Source: Providencia rettgeri (GTDB lineage: Bacteria > Pseudomonadota > Gammaproteobacteria > Enterobacterales > Enterobacteriaceae). From it: DNA of 64,000 nt. This document shows positions 36,431 to 44,822 of the stretch, in pieces. The first letter of the stretch is position 1. The number at the start of each line of letters is the position of its first letter. The position numbers were made by a program, and so were the translations under genes. Under the pieces are notes generated by a model that ran no database searches, was not told the DNA's origin, and was given only the letters and a program-made list of their open reading frames with translations. Location of the stretch: contig NZ_CP096258.1 in assembly GCF_023205015.1 (NCBI RefSeq), positions 2,418,001 through 2,482,000 on the forward strand, written 5' to 3'.

Positions 36431-36889
36431 ATGACCTTCAATGATGCCATTCTTGTTATAATCATTTTGATCATGCTTGTTTATGCAATTTATGATGAAT
36501 TCATTCAGCATTTGCTAAAGGGTAAAACCTTATTAAAAATTAATCTAAAACGAAAACATCGAGCTGATGCTATTATTTTTATTGTTCTAATTTGTATCGT
36601 TATTTATACAAATATTGTACGCCATGGTAATTCATTAACCACTTACTTATTATTGATTACTATTTTTATGTCAATCTATTTGGCATTTATAAGAACACCT
36701 AAGCTATTCTTCAAACAAACTGGTTTTTATTTTGCTAATGCATTTATTTTGTATGACAGAATAAAAACAATGAATTTATCCGAAGACGGTGTATTAATAA
36801 TAGGTTTAGAAAAAAAGAAAATTAACATTCAAGTATCGCATCTTGATGATTTGCAACAAATTTATGAATTCCTCATTAATCATAAGTAA
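36431..36889 (+). CDS. yobD: DUF986 inner membrane protein YobD
   Basis: A 152-residue protein, exactly the size of E. coli YobD. Three membrane helices lie at about residues 5-25, 45-62 and 70-87. The family core is FKQTGFYFANAFILYDRIKTMNLSEDGVLII with a C-terminal cytosolic domain. Function unknown. Its position between manXYZ and mntP is the E. coli one. Confidence 0.92.
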   Translation: MTFNDAILVIIILIMLVYAIYDEFIQHLLKGKTLLKINLKRKHRADAIIFIVLICIVIYTNIVRHGNSLTTYLLLITIFMSIYLAFIRTPKLFFKQTGFYFANAFILYDRIKTMNLSEDGVLIIGLEKKKINIQVSHLDDLQQIYEFLINHK

Positions 36890-36909
36890 ATAGTTTTTAT
36901 ATTGGCATT

Positions 36910-36952
36910 AAAAACAAGGTTAATTATAAATTTAATTAACCTTGTTTTTTTT
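36910..36952 (+). terminator. Terminator of yobD
   Basis: AACAAGGTTAATTA pairs with TAATTAACCTTGTT and is followed by T6-8. It insulates yobD from the mntP riboswitch. Confidence 0.8.
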
Positions 36953-37039
36953 AATAACCTTATTGATAATAATTCTCAATAAGATCTAATATCCACAATT
37001 AATTAAGTGTTGCCTTTAATATAAATTATGGTATCTTTC

Positions 37040-37200
37040 TTTCCACGTCATTGGGGAGTAGCCTGTTCTGGTTTGATATATTACCAGAAAGTCCGTATCA
37101 ACATACTCGTTTGGTTTCAAACGTGGTGCGGACACCAAAGTTCGGTTGGCAAGACCATAGACACATAAATAAGCCTTTTGGTTGGGGGTAATTTATGTGT
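37040..37200 (+). promoter_or_regulatory. yybP-ykoY manganese riboswitch upstream of mntP
   Basis: The leader has the family motif GGGGAGTAGCC (37053-37063), an internal stem (TCTGGT...ACCAGA), and the conserved CATACTCGTTTGG and TGGTGCGGACACC blocks that also appear in the E. coli mntP leader. A later stem pairs ACACATAAAT (37159-37168) with ATTTATGTGT, just before the gene. Such RNAs bind Mn2+ and switch on the exporter. Edges are approximate. Confidence 0.85.
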
Positions 37201-37229
37201 ATATGGAATCACCCAACCGAGGTTCTATT

Positions 37230-37811
37230 ATGAGTTTCTATGCTACCCTTATCTTAGCCCTTGCCCTGTCAATGGATGCCTTCGCTGTTGCTATTTGCAA
37301 AGGTGCCGTACTTCATAAACCCCGCTTTAGAGAAATCCTCCGTACAGGTTTTATTTTTGGTTTTATTGAAGCCATTACACCCATTATTGGTTGGGGGATC
37401 GGGATCTTAGCTAGCCAATATGTTATCCGCTGGGATCACTGGATTGCATTTGCTTTATTATTTGTTTTAGGTGCTAGAATGATCTGGCAGAGCATTAAAA
37501 CAAAAGATGAAGAATGTTGTTCTAAACCCTCTAGTCATAGTTCAACAAACCTTATTTTTTCCGCGATAGCCACCAGCCTTGATGCAATGGCTATTGGTCT
37601 CGGTTTAGCTTTCTTACAAGTGGATATTGTTCATACTGCAATGACTATCGGCTTAATGACGATGATTATGGCAACTATCGGTATGATGATTGGCCGCTAT
37701 GTTGGCCCATTACTCGGAAAAAAAGCAGAAATTATTGGTGGGTTGGTACTAATAGGTATTGGTTTTAATATTTTATTTGAGCATCTTGAGTTATTTATGT
37801 ACGCCCATTAG
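37230..37811 (+). CDS. mntP: Manganese efflux pump MntP
   Basis: A 193-residue inner membrane protein (E. coli 188 aa) with six helices. Two related halves each carry the Mn-binding Asp motif: ALALSMDAFAVAICKG near the N-terminus and IATSLDAMAIGLGL in the middle. It exports Mn2+ and guards against manganese toxicity. The frame opens 16 codons earlier, inside the riboswitch, but the family start is MSFYATLILALALSMDAF with a GAGGT ribosome site, so 37230 is preferred. Control is by the upstream riboswitch, probably also MntR. Confidence 0.95.
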   Translation: MSFYATLILALALSMDAFAVAICKGAVLHKPRFREILRTGFIFGFIEAITPIIGWGIGILASQYVIRWDHWIAFALLFVLGARMIWQSIKTKDEECCSKPSSHSSTNLIFSAIATSLDAMAIGLGLAFLQVDIVHTAMTIGLMTMIMATIGMMIGRYVGPLLGKKAEIIGGLVLIGIGFNILFEHLELFMYAH

Positions 37812-37815
37812 TTTT

Positions 37816-37834
37816 TGTGCCCCCTTATATGGGG
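37816..37834. terminator. Hairpin between mntP and rlmA
   Basis: GCCCCCTTATATGGGGGC forms a strong, short stem between two convergent genes. No T-run follows it, so termination is only moderately supported. Confidence 0.45.
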
Positions 37835-37843
37835 GCAATAACC

Positions 37844-38668
37844 TTACTCTGCATCAGATTGATAAACACGAATTAAAAAATCAGCCGTATACTCTTTCAC
37901 TTCAGCTTGTTGCAAATTCTCTTTGACCTGCTCTGATGCGCGCCAAGCAAATGGTGTCATCATCAACAATTCATAAGCTTCATACCCTGTCAGTGCCATT
38001 TTATAATTTAATCGGCAGCTATCTATTAGCGAAAGATTGGGTAAATCTTCCTCTTTAGTTGGATGTAACTTTACCTCATCGTAAATTAACGCTTTTAATT
38101 CTTGCAGATGTTCCGCTGCTGGCGTAACGGTAATTAACACGCCTTTAGAAACTAATATACGGCTTAATTCTTGTGCTTTGCAGGGTGCGTAAATTCGGAC
38201 AACTCCACCCAAGCTGTTATTTGAGAATGGCAAGCGATGACTTGTACCGACGCAAAAACGAACGGATTTATAGCGTTTCGCTGCATAACGAATTGCTACT
38301 TTCGAAACATCTAGGCCTAAAACCGAATATTTTTCAAAATGTTTTGCAAGTTCTCGAGAGAAATAGTCTGTGTAATACCCTTCCCCACAACCAATATCTA
38401 ACAAACTAGGATGAGATGATGGAATAAACTGAATGAGTTTTTCGGCTACCTTTTCACGCATTGGATGGTAATGGCCCGCATCAAGAAATTGCCTACGCGC
38501 TTGCATCATTTCAGCATTATCACCGGGGTCTTTAGACCGTTTATGTTGCACGGGCAACAAATTAACGTAGCCCTCTTTTGCACAATCGAATTGGTGGTTT
38601 TCTACACAGCGATAGCTGTTATTGATAAAATTTAGCGGTGTAAAACAAAGTGGGCATTGATAATTCAT
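37844..38668 (-). CDS. rlmA: 23S rRNA (guanine-745 N1) methyltransferase RlmA
   Basis: A 274-residue methyltransferase (E. coli RrmA 269 aa). An N-terminal zinc finger uses C5, C8, C21 and H25 (CPLC...CVENHQFDC). The SAM-binding motif LDIGCGEGYYTDYF is near residue 95, and SSHRLPFS with RIYAPCKAQEL follows. It methylates G745 in helix 35 of 23S rRNA. The ATG at 38668 gives the family N-terminus; a GTG three codons upstream is possible. E. coli also has it after mntP. Confidence 0.94.
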   Translation of the reverse strand: MNYQCPLCFTPLNFINNSYRCVENHQFDCAKEGYVNLLPVQHKRSKDPGDNAEMMQARRQFLDAGHYHPMREKVAEKLIQFIPSSHPSLLDIGCGEGYYTDYFSRELAKHFEKYSVLGLDVSKVAIRYAAKRYKSVRFCVGTSHRLPFSNNSLGGVVRIYAPCKAQELSRILVSKGVLITVTPAAEHLQELKALIYDEVKLHPTKEEDLPNLSLIDSCRLNYKMALTGYEAYELLMMTPFAWRASEQVKENLQQAEVKEYTADFLIRVYQSDAE

Positions 38669-38776
38669 AGGGGTCACTGACTAAATAAATAATAATCAGT
38701 ATACCATACCAACATTGATGCAGCGCCATGAAATTATTTTTCCATGGCACTGTGACGTTAAATAAAATTCCTTGAG

Positions 38777-38977
38777 TTATTTCGTAGATTTGCTTACCTG
38801 TGCAGATTTTCCTTTATTCGCCTTTTTCTCACTGTTTATTTTAACTTGATGAGATTTGGTTATTTGATGTGACTGTGCGACCGGAGATACAGGTTCAGAT
38901 TTTACCGTTGTGTTTGCTAATGCAGCACCAGAAACAGCTAAAGACAATACGGTTGCAATTGCTAATAACTTTTTCAT
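38777..38977 (-). CDS. Small secreted basic protein, unknown
   Basis: A 66-residue protein I do not recognise. A typical signal peptide (MKKLLAIATVLSLAVSGAALA) is followed by about 45 residues rich in Lys, Ser and Gln, with no Cys and little hydrophobic content (SHQITKSHQVKINSEKKANKGKSAQVSKSTK). It should be exported to the periplasm and unstructured. The layout resembles acid-shock-type proteins such as Asr, but without its His-rich repeats, so I make no functional claim. A TAAGGT ribosome site is present. Confidence 0.6.
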   Translation of the reverse strand: MKKLLAIATVLSLAVSGAALANTTVKSEPVSPVAQSHQITKSHQVKINSEKKANKGKSAQVSKSTK

Positions 38978-39340
38978 TTAATGTACCTTATTATATTTAC
39001 AAGCAAGGATGTTCTTGCCATGCTAATAAATCATACTTTATTTATTATCCACAATAGGACAAATTTAAAGATTTATATATTTTTCATAGGTTATCTTAGT
39101 GGAGATATATTTTCAGTTCGTTGATATTATATTTACTTTTCAATATTAGATTTTTTATTTTAAAAAAATTATAATTCAATAAAAACAGTCATATGGCAAC
39201 ATTCAGTTTTATTATCACTATTTATCAAGTTAAATCAAATTATTTGATAACTAATTTTCCAATAAGAATTTTATACTTGGCCTTGCCTTTTAATTTAATT
39301 TTTAGTTTTATAGAAGATAAAAGTAAATTAGGATGGAATA

Positions 39341-39811
39341 ATGAAATTGAGATTAGCCACACCCAATGAAGCTGAATACCTTTGGTTTATACGCAACCAA
39401 GCCATTCGCCATGGCTGCACAACCAGTTTTGATGCAAAAACGATCAGCGCTTGGACACCTGATGAAATGCCAGTAAGTTATATATATATTGTGAAGAATA
39501 ACCCATTCTTTGTTGTGACAAATGAAGATGATAAACCCGTTGCAACTGGCTATCTTAATCTAGAGGCTAACAGTGTTGATGCCATATTTACTTTACCACA
39601 GTACACTGGCTGCGGAGCTGCGGGCTTAATATTAGATGCTATTAAAGCTGAAGCCAAAAAGCGAAATATTAAAAAATTGGTATTAGATTCATCCCCGAAT
39701 GCGGAACGTTTTTATCAGAAACATGGATTTACTTCGATTAAACATGGTAGTTACTACTCTTCTCTTGCGCAAGTCGAGTTAAATTGTGTTCAAATGGAAA
39801 TTGAATTATAA
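39341..39811 (+). CDS. GNAT family N-acetyltransferase
   Basis: A 156-residue protein with the GNAT fold. It begins with MKLRLATPNEAEYLWFIRNQAIRH. The acetyl-CoA-binding region is about residues 85-110, where the usual Q/RxxGxG/A motif appears as the divergent PQYTGCGAAGLIL. The closing LVLDSSPNAERFYQKHGFTSI is the family's final motif. An AGGATGG ribosome site precedes the ATG. The substrate cannot be guessed; it stands alone, followed by a terminator. Confidence 0.85.
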   Translation: MKLRLATPNEAEYLWFIRNQAIRHGCTTSFDAKTISAWTPDEMPVSYIYIVKNNPFFVVTNEDDKPVATGYLNLEANSVDAIFTLPQYTGCGAAGLILDAIKAEAKKRNIKKLVLDSSPNAERFYQKHGFTSIKHGSYYSSLAQVELNCVQMEIEL

Positions 39812-39831
39812 CTTTCAGTATAGCTGGAGTT

Positions 39832-39862
39832 AAAAGCCACTAACCTATTTAGTGGCTTTATT
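39832..39862 (+). terminator. Rho-independent terminator of the GNAT gene
   Basis: AAAGCCACTAA pairs with TTAGTGGCTTT, 21 bp past the stop. Only a partial T-run follows. Confidence 0.65.
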
Positions 39863-39923
39863 CTATTCAAGACGGACTATATTTGTGATCAACAGTACCT
39901 GTGACTACCGTTTTATATAACAG

Positions 39924-40661
39924 TTAAAAATCAGCAAATTCAGGGATAGGCTTACGTCCATGGGACTCTAAAAAATCCAATACACGACGTGGAGTAACAT
40001 TTAAAATTTGTGATTGCGGAAAATCAATTGATTCCAACATTTCAACCACGCGATCAAAACGGCCGAGATACCCCGCAAAATGGGAGTCTGAACCTAATGC
40101 TACCCACCCGCCGGTCTCTTTAACAGCCTTAGCAATTTCTAAACAATTCTTTTGGCTACCCGCTCTTGAATGCAAGAATGAAGAGTTATTCATTTCCAAA
40201 GCCACATTACAATCTTTCGCAGCTTGTGCTACCGCTTTAATATCAATGGGATATTTGGGATTCCCCGGGTGGGTAATTATTTGCACTTTGCCGCTGCGGA
40301 TCGTGGCAATCATGGCCTCTGTATTATCAGCTAAACTTTGAGGCTCAAGAACGGGTTCATGGAACCCCGCTAAAATAATATCTAAATGGCGAGCAATCTT
40401 TTCATTGCAGTCTGTCTCACCCAACTTGTTTTTTATATTCGCTTCAATACCGTACAATAAGCCAACGCCATCAACAATTCTCGGTAAGATAGGCATATTA
40501 CCAAAGTGCCATTCATGTGGAGCATCTTGCATTTCAGGGCCGTGGTCGGTAATCGCAAAGAGTTTCACACCTCGACTTGCGGCTTCAGCAAAATATTCAT
40601 TAACAGTGCTATATGCATGGGTGCTGGCAATGGTATGCGCATGTAAATCAACTTGATACAT
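39924..40661 (-). CDS. ycdX: PHP-domain phosphatase YcdX
   Basis: A 245-residue protein matching E. coli YcdX (245 aa). PHP metal motifs are clear: VDLHAHTIASTHAYS at the N-terminus, ITDHGPEMQDAPHEWHFGN, GIEANIKN, AGFHEPV, THPGNPKYP, EMNNSSFLHSR and LGSDSHFAGYLG. These His/Asp/Glu residues hold a trinuclear zinc site. E. coli YcdX is a phosphatase linked to swarming. The frame opens 22 codons earlier, but the AGAAGGATA ribosome site and family start support 40661. Confidence 0.94.
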   Translation of the reverse strand: MYQVDLHAHTIASTHAYSTVNEYFAEAASRGVKLFAITDHGPEMQDAPHEWHFGNMPILPRIVDGVGLLYGIEANIKNKLGETDCNEKIARHLDIILAGFHEPVLEPQSLADNTEAMIATIRSGKVQIITHPGNPKYPIDIKAVAQAAKDCNVALEMNNSSFLHSRAGSQKNCLEIAKAVKETGGWVALGSDSHFAGYLGRFDRVVEMLESIDFPQSQILNVTPRRVLDFLESHGRKPIPEFADF

Positions 40662-40828
40662 AAATGATATCCTTCTAATTCTTTTATTTTCCTTCCGAGT
40701 CAATCCGCTCAAAAAAGACTCTACCAAGCTAACATATCAGCTTATAAGTTTCGATAGCCATTCACCTAAACAGCATTTTATCAACATATTGCGATATCTT
40801 GGATAAAATCCGAAGAGGCTTTTAGGAT

Positions 40829-40854
40829 AAAAAAACCCGCATTCATTACGGGTT
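40829..40854 (-). terminator. Rho-independent terminator of bsr
   Basis: On the minus strand AACCCG-TAATGAAT-GCGGGTT is followed by T5-7, 26 bp past the bsr stop. Confidence 0.75.
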
Positions 40855-40879
40855 AAAATACACTGAACTAAAAATCAGT

Positions 40880-42109
40880 TTAGTCAACTAAGATACGTTT
40901 ATTGGTCGCTCCCCACAAGATCGACATCTCGGTAAATAACGCCCCGCTGATATCTTCAACTTCTTCGGCAGTAATTTCAGCATTACCTTGTTTACCAAAA
41001 AATACAACTTCATCTCCTGGGCTAACATTTTTTAAATCAGTAACATCAACCATAACCGTATTCATTGATGTTTTTCCTAGAACAGGAACTGTCTGACCAT
41101 TAATCAATGCATGTCCCGCATTGCTAAATACGCGGCGATAACCATCTGCATAACCGACAGGGATATTGGCTAATACTGAGTCACGCTTTAAGGTATAGGT
41201 TCTGTCATAACCGACCGTATTGCCTTTTGGATAATGATTTACCGAGGCAATATTCGATTTCAGCGTCATCACACGCTTATAATCATTAGTCGCAACGGTA
41301 TCACCATAGAAAATACCGCCTACACGTACCATATCCAGCCATGATTCTGGTACTGTAATGGTTGCATAAGTATTCGCCACATGTAATGTAATGTCTTCAC
41401 GTTTTAACCCTGTCACATCCAATACTTGTTGAGACTCTTTTTGGAATTTCGCAAGGTCTTTACGGATTTGCGCTTCGTCCTCTTCTGGGTAATGGGACAT
41501 AATGCCAACAATTTTTAACTGCGGTAATTGTGAAATCAGCTTGGCTTCATTAAGACCCGCAAGTGTACTCACCTCTAAACCGTTACGCGACATACCTGCT
41601 GAATTTAACGCAAGATGGATAGGGATCACTTTATTTTGCTTTTTCGCAATCGCATTCAAGCGCTGCGCCATAGCTAAATTACCGATTAACTCTTCCGTCT
41701 CATATTGTGTTGCTTGCGCCATTTCTTGCTCTGTCGCACTTCTCACTCGCATTAAGCGACCTTTGAAGCCTAAGTCTCTCACCGTTTTCAGCTCTTGGTT
41801 ATTTGTCACACCAATACATTGCACGTTATTTTCAATCATTATTGGTGTAACTAAAGAAAGGTCATGCCCATATGCATCCCCTTTCAGAACAGCACATAAA
41901 GACGATTTATTTCCTAATAAGTTTTGTACTTTTTTGATATTAAAATCCAATGCCCCGCGAGATATTTCAATCCATGCGTTATTAACCACTGCAGGTTGGC
42001 TTTGTGTCGCATAGTTCTCTACTGGTGCTGTGATATGGTTTGGTTGCTGACATGCTGTCGCAGCAACAAATAAGGGAAGTAATGCCAAATATTTCAAACG
42101 AAAAGCCAC
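40880..42109 (-). CDS. bsr: Broad-specificity amino-acid racemase (Bsr), periplasmic
   Basis: A 409-residue fold-type III PLP racemase, the size of Vibrio cholerae BsrV. The start is GTG at 42109: an AAGGAAG ribosome site lies 6 bp upstream, and it gives a signal peptide (FRLKYLALLPLFVAATAC). The frame is open 48 codons further, but those look non-coding. C20 could be a lipoprotein Cys, though the lipobox is weak. The PLP lysine is K76 (AVLKGDAYGHD). HLALNSAGMSRNGLE matches the Asn-rich Bsr signature, and HVANTYAT, VGYDRTY and TSMNTVMVDV are conserved. These enzymes make non-canonical D-amino acids in the periplasm that edit peptidoglycan and act as signals. Confidence 0.88.
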   Translation of the reverse strand: MAFRLKYLALLPLFVAATACQQPNHITAPVENYATQSQPAVVNNAWIEISRGALDFNIKKVQNLLGNKSSLCAVLKGDAYGHDLSLVTPIMIENNVQCIGVTNNQELKTVRDLGFKGRLMRVRSATEQEMAQATQYETEELIGNLAMAQRLNAIAKKQNKVIPIHLALNSAGMSRNGLEVSTLAGLNEAKLISQLPQLKIVGIMSHYPEEDEAQIRKDLAKFQKESQQVLDVTGLKREDITLHVANTYATITVPESWLDMVRVGGIFYGDTVATNDYKRVMTLKSNIASVNHYPKGNTVGYDRTYTLKRDSVLANIPVGYADGYRRVFSNAGHALINGQTVPVLGKTSMNTVMVDVTDLKNVSPGDEVVFFGKQGNAEITAEEVEDISGALFTEMSILWGATNKRILVD

Positions 42110-42485
42110 GTGTTCTTCCTTATATCTAATGATTATCACCAAAATATTTTGATGTTTCTGAGTTATATAGACAAAATATGTATCGGTTTCAAATAATACC
42201 AACCTTAGCATTTCAAACAAGTAATGATTCATATTTTCTGCATAAAAAATCACTTAGATATAAACATAGCTCTTGCATCACATTGATTTTAATTTTCTAA
42301 AAATAAAACATTTGGTTGAAATCACCACAAATAAAATTATTTTTATTATTTAATAAGTTATCCATATTGTTTCACTAATATTTAATTTTGTTACATTTTT
42401 TATTTGGTTAATTGAAATGCTTAAATGATAATAACTATCAATTAGGACCGATTGCTAAATATCACTCAATCCATAAGGCTATATT
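42110..42485. other. Divergent promoter region between bsr and the porin gene
   Basis: AT-rich, with no gene of coding character. It should hold the promoters of both genes. A Fur-box-like sequence lies at 42421-42439, close to the porin start. Confidence 0.5.
42421..42439. promoter_or_regulatory. Candidate Fur box upstream of the porin gene
   Basis: TTAAATGATAATAACTATC matches 14 of 19 bases of the Fur consensus and includes the arms TGATA and TATCA around the centre. It lies 47 bp before the porin ATG, in a typical operator position. Confidence 0.4.
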
Positions 42486-43580
42486 ATGAAGTACAAATTA
42501 CTCGCACTCATTATTCCAACACTACTTACTACTAATGTTGCTAACTCCGCTGAAATGTACAATAAAGATGGTAATAAGCTTGATGTGTATGGGCAAATCG
42601 ATGTTCGCCATCATATTGCTAAAAGCCGTAGTGGCGAAGATGGTGATGACTCACGTGTCAGATTGGGGCTAAAAGGTGACACACAAATCACCGACCAACT
42701 CATTGGCTTTGGGCGTTTTGAATGGGAAACTAAAACTAACCAATCAGAATCAACTGAAGAAAATAGCAATCGTTTAGCTTATGCAGGCTTAAAATTTGCA
42801 GATTACGGCTCTCTTGATTATGGCCGCAATTATGGTGTTATCTATGATACCAATGCTTGGACAGACGTATTACCTCTCTGGGGAGCGGATACGATGGATC
42901 AAGAAGATAACTACATGCTAAGCCGTAACCGCAATTTACTCACTTATCGCAATAATAATACCTTTGGTTACATTGATGGTTTAAGCTTTGCACTACAATA
43001 TCAAGGTAAAAATGGCGAACAAAACCTATCATCCGGTGATGAATTAACCGATAACGGAGATGGTTTTGGTTTATCTACAGCTTATGAATTAGGTTATGGT
43101 ATTTCCCTTGGCGGTGGTTACTCCTCATCTTCCCGTACACCAAAACAAAAAGATGCCACAACTAGCAGTGCGACTGGTAAACGCGCTGAAGCTTGGAACG
43201 TCGGGGGAAAATTTGAATACGAAGACCTGTATCTCGCAGTCATGTATGGCCAAACGCTTAATATGAGCCGTTTTGGTAATGATAATATGGAGTCAGTAGC
43301 AAATAAAACTCAGAACCTTGAAGTGGTTGCCTTATATTCTTTTGACTTCGGTTTAACCCCATCAATTGGCTATAACTATTCCAAAGGTAAAAACTTGGGC
43401 AGCTTTGGTGATAAAGAACTAGTAAATTATATCGCTGTCGGATCTGCATATGATTTCAATAAAAATCTAAGTGCTGTCATCGACTATAAAATCAATTTAT
43501 TAAATGATAATGATTTTACCGACCACTACAAAGTCAATACCGATAATGTCCTTGGCTTAGGGTTAGTGTATCAGTTCTAA
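42486..43580 (+). CDS. General outer membrane porin (OmpC/OmpF family)
   Basis: A 364-residue porin. The signal peptide ends at VANSA, and the mature protein starts AEMYNKDGNKLDVYGQIDVRH, the standard enterobacterial porin N-terminus. Sixteen strands are expected; DSRVRLGLKGDTQITDQLIGFGRFEWE and the C-terminal GLGLVYQF with terminal Phe are typical. In the L3 constriction region the usual PEFGGD is replaced by PLWGADTM, so pore size or selectivity may differ. It should form trimers letting small hydrophilic solutes in. I cannot assign it to ompC, ompF or another paralogue. A terminator follows. Confidence 0.9.
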   Translation: MKYKLLALIIPTLLTTNVANSAEMYNKDGNKLDVYGQIDVRHHIAKSRSGEDGDDSRVRLGLKGDTQITDQLIGFGRFEWETKTNQSESTEENSNRLAYAGLKFADYGSLDYGRNYGVIYDTNAWTDVLPLWGADTMDQEDNYMLSRNRNLLTYRNNNTFGYIDGLSFALQYQGKNGEQNLSSGDELTDNGDGFGLSTAYELGYGISLGGGYSSSSRTPKQKDATTSSATGKRAEAWNVGGKFEYEDLYLAVMYGQTLNMSRFGNDNMESVANKTQNLEVVALYSFDFGLTPSIGYNYSKGKNLGSFGDKELVNYIAVGSAYDFNKNLSAVIDYKINLLNDNDFTDHYKVNTDNVLGLGLVYQF

Positions 43581-43601
43581 TTTTAGAATTGAGTGAAAAG
43601 C

Positions 43602-43632
43602 AAAAGCGTCTGTAAATTACAGGCGCTTTTTT
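43602..43632 (+). terminator. Rho-independent terminator of the porin gene
   Basis: AAAGCGTCTGT pairs with ACAGGCGCTTT (one G-T), followed by six T, 21 bp past the stop. Confidence 0.85.
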
Positions 43633-43855
43633 ACGGGTGAGCTTTGACAATAAAAATATCTCTCATCATCTTCATGGCCTATTCCCTAAGAACGGGAAGT
43701 TCTGTTGCTTTCCCCTCGATAAAACAGTTGCAAGATACAAAAATATCTAACCCCATACATAGAGGCCCCTTTTCCTAAATAAATTCCTATAATGGTATAT
43801 CTATTTTTTCTAACGTCTTTGGTACTAATAAAAAAAGGCACCAGTAAAAAACTGA

Positions 43856-43996
43856 AGGGCTTGCAAGCTCACTACTAGTACGATGTCAGTACAATTTAGC
43901 GCGATCCAAGCGGGTATTAGCATGGCTGTTTTGCCGCATTTCACTGCCCAAAAGATGGGACTGAGTTGGTTGCAAAGGAACATGAGAGGCTGTTGA
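43856..43996 (+). pseudogene. Decayed fragment of a LysR-type regulator
   Basis: The plus strand encodes a short piece reading MSVQFSAIQAGISMAVLPHF. This is the typical LysR effector-domain pattern of a variable stretch followed by A-A-x-x-A-G-x-G-x-A-x-L-P. The frame then stops, and fragments in other frames continue for about 100 bp without a clear gene. The N-terminal helix-turn-helix part is not visible, so most of the gene is lost. It lies just upstream of the glutathione peroxidase. A chance match is possible. Confidence 0.35.
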
Positions 43997-44225
43997 TGCC
44001 ATAAGCTCCCTCCACTTTGACACGGGCTGATATCATTATTTAGCCAGCGAATGTTTATAGCGGGATTAAAACAAAGGGCTAATATTTCAATCCATGGGAG
44101 AACAGCCAGTATGTTGTTTTTACCTTTAGAATTTGCCAATATAACTGGCTCAAGATTTCAGACCTACCACACAATCAGCGGCTATATTGGCTTATGTCGA
44201 TTAGCTCTATTCTAAGGATCCTACT

Positions 44226-44708
44226 ATGGCCCCCTTTCATCAATTAGCAGCGACAAGTCTCGGCGGGCAACTTATCTCTATGAAAGACTACGCTGATAAG
44301 GTGGTTCTCGTCGTTAATACCGCCAGTCATTGTGGTTTTACACCACAATACAACGGCTTAGAATCACTCTACAAGAAATATGCTCCTCAGGGCTTTGTGG
44401 TACTGGGTTTCCCCTGTAATCAGTTTGGCAAACAAGAACCCGGTGGCGCTGAGGAAATCGCGCAGACCTGCTTTATTAATTACGGCGTGAGCTTTCCAAT
44501 GTTCGAAAAAGTCGACGTTAATGGAAGCTCAGCTCACCCAATATTCCGTTACCTGAAAAACGAGCTACCAGGTCTAATGGGTGGGCGGATCAAGTGGAAC
44601 TTTACTAAATTCTTGATCGGGCGTGATGGTAAACCGCTCAAACGCTTCGCGCCATTCACTACTCCTGAAAAAATGGAAGCAACAATCCTTTCGGCACTTA
44701 AAATTTAG
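44226..44708 (+). CDS. Glutathione peroxidase family protein
   Basis: A 160-residue thiol peroxidase of the GPx family. The active residues are C36 (NTASHCGFTPQ), Gln in FPCNQFGKQEPGG and Trp in IKWNFTKFLIGRDG. Cys rather than selenocysteine is used, as in most bacteria. It should reduce hydrogen peroxide or lipid peroxides; bacterial enzymes often take electrons from thioredoxin rather than glutathione. E. coli BtuE is a relative, but orthology is not clear. Its base composition looks less AT-rich than its neighbours, and the LysR remnant next to it suggests an acquired block. Confidence 0.9.
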   Translation: MAPFHQLAATSLGGQLISMKDYADKVVLVVNTASHCGFTPQYNGLESLYKKYAPQGFVVLGFPCNQFGKQEPGGAEEIAQTCFINYGVSFPMFEKVDVNGSSAHPIFRYLKNELPGLMGGRIKWNFTKFLIGRDGKPLKRFAPFTTPEKMEATILSALKI

Positions 44709-44749
44709 GTGTTCGCTAATTTACTCAATTAAATCGAATACGACTAAAA

Positions 44750-44776
44750 CAAAAAAGCCCATTTTTACATGGACTT
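44750..44776 (-). terminator. Rho-independent terminator of guaBA
   Basis: On the minus strand AAGTCCAT-GTAAAA-ATGGGCTT is followed by a T-run, 47 bp past guaA. Confidence 0.75.
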
Positions 44777-44822
44777 AGATAGTTATTTTGCTAGTCAGTG
44801 CCAGCGAGTTCTTATTGGGGGA

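Noticed and set aside
42110..42253. N-terminal extension of the Bsr racemase
   Set aside because: It has no family similarity, and the GTG at 42109 has a good ribosome site and yields a proper signal peptide.
43825..44139. Minus-strand ORF of 104 codons between the porin and gpx
   Set aside because: No family resemblance and no ribosome site. The opposite strand shows the LysR remnant, which explains the sequence better.
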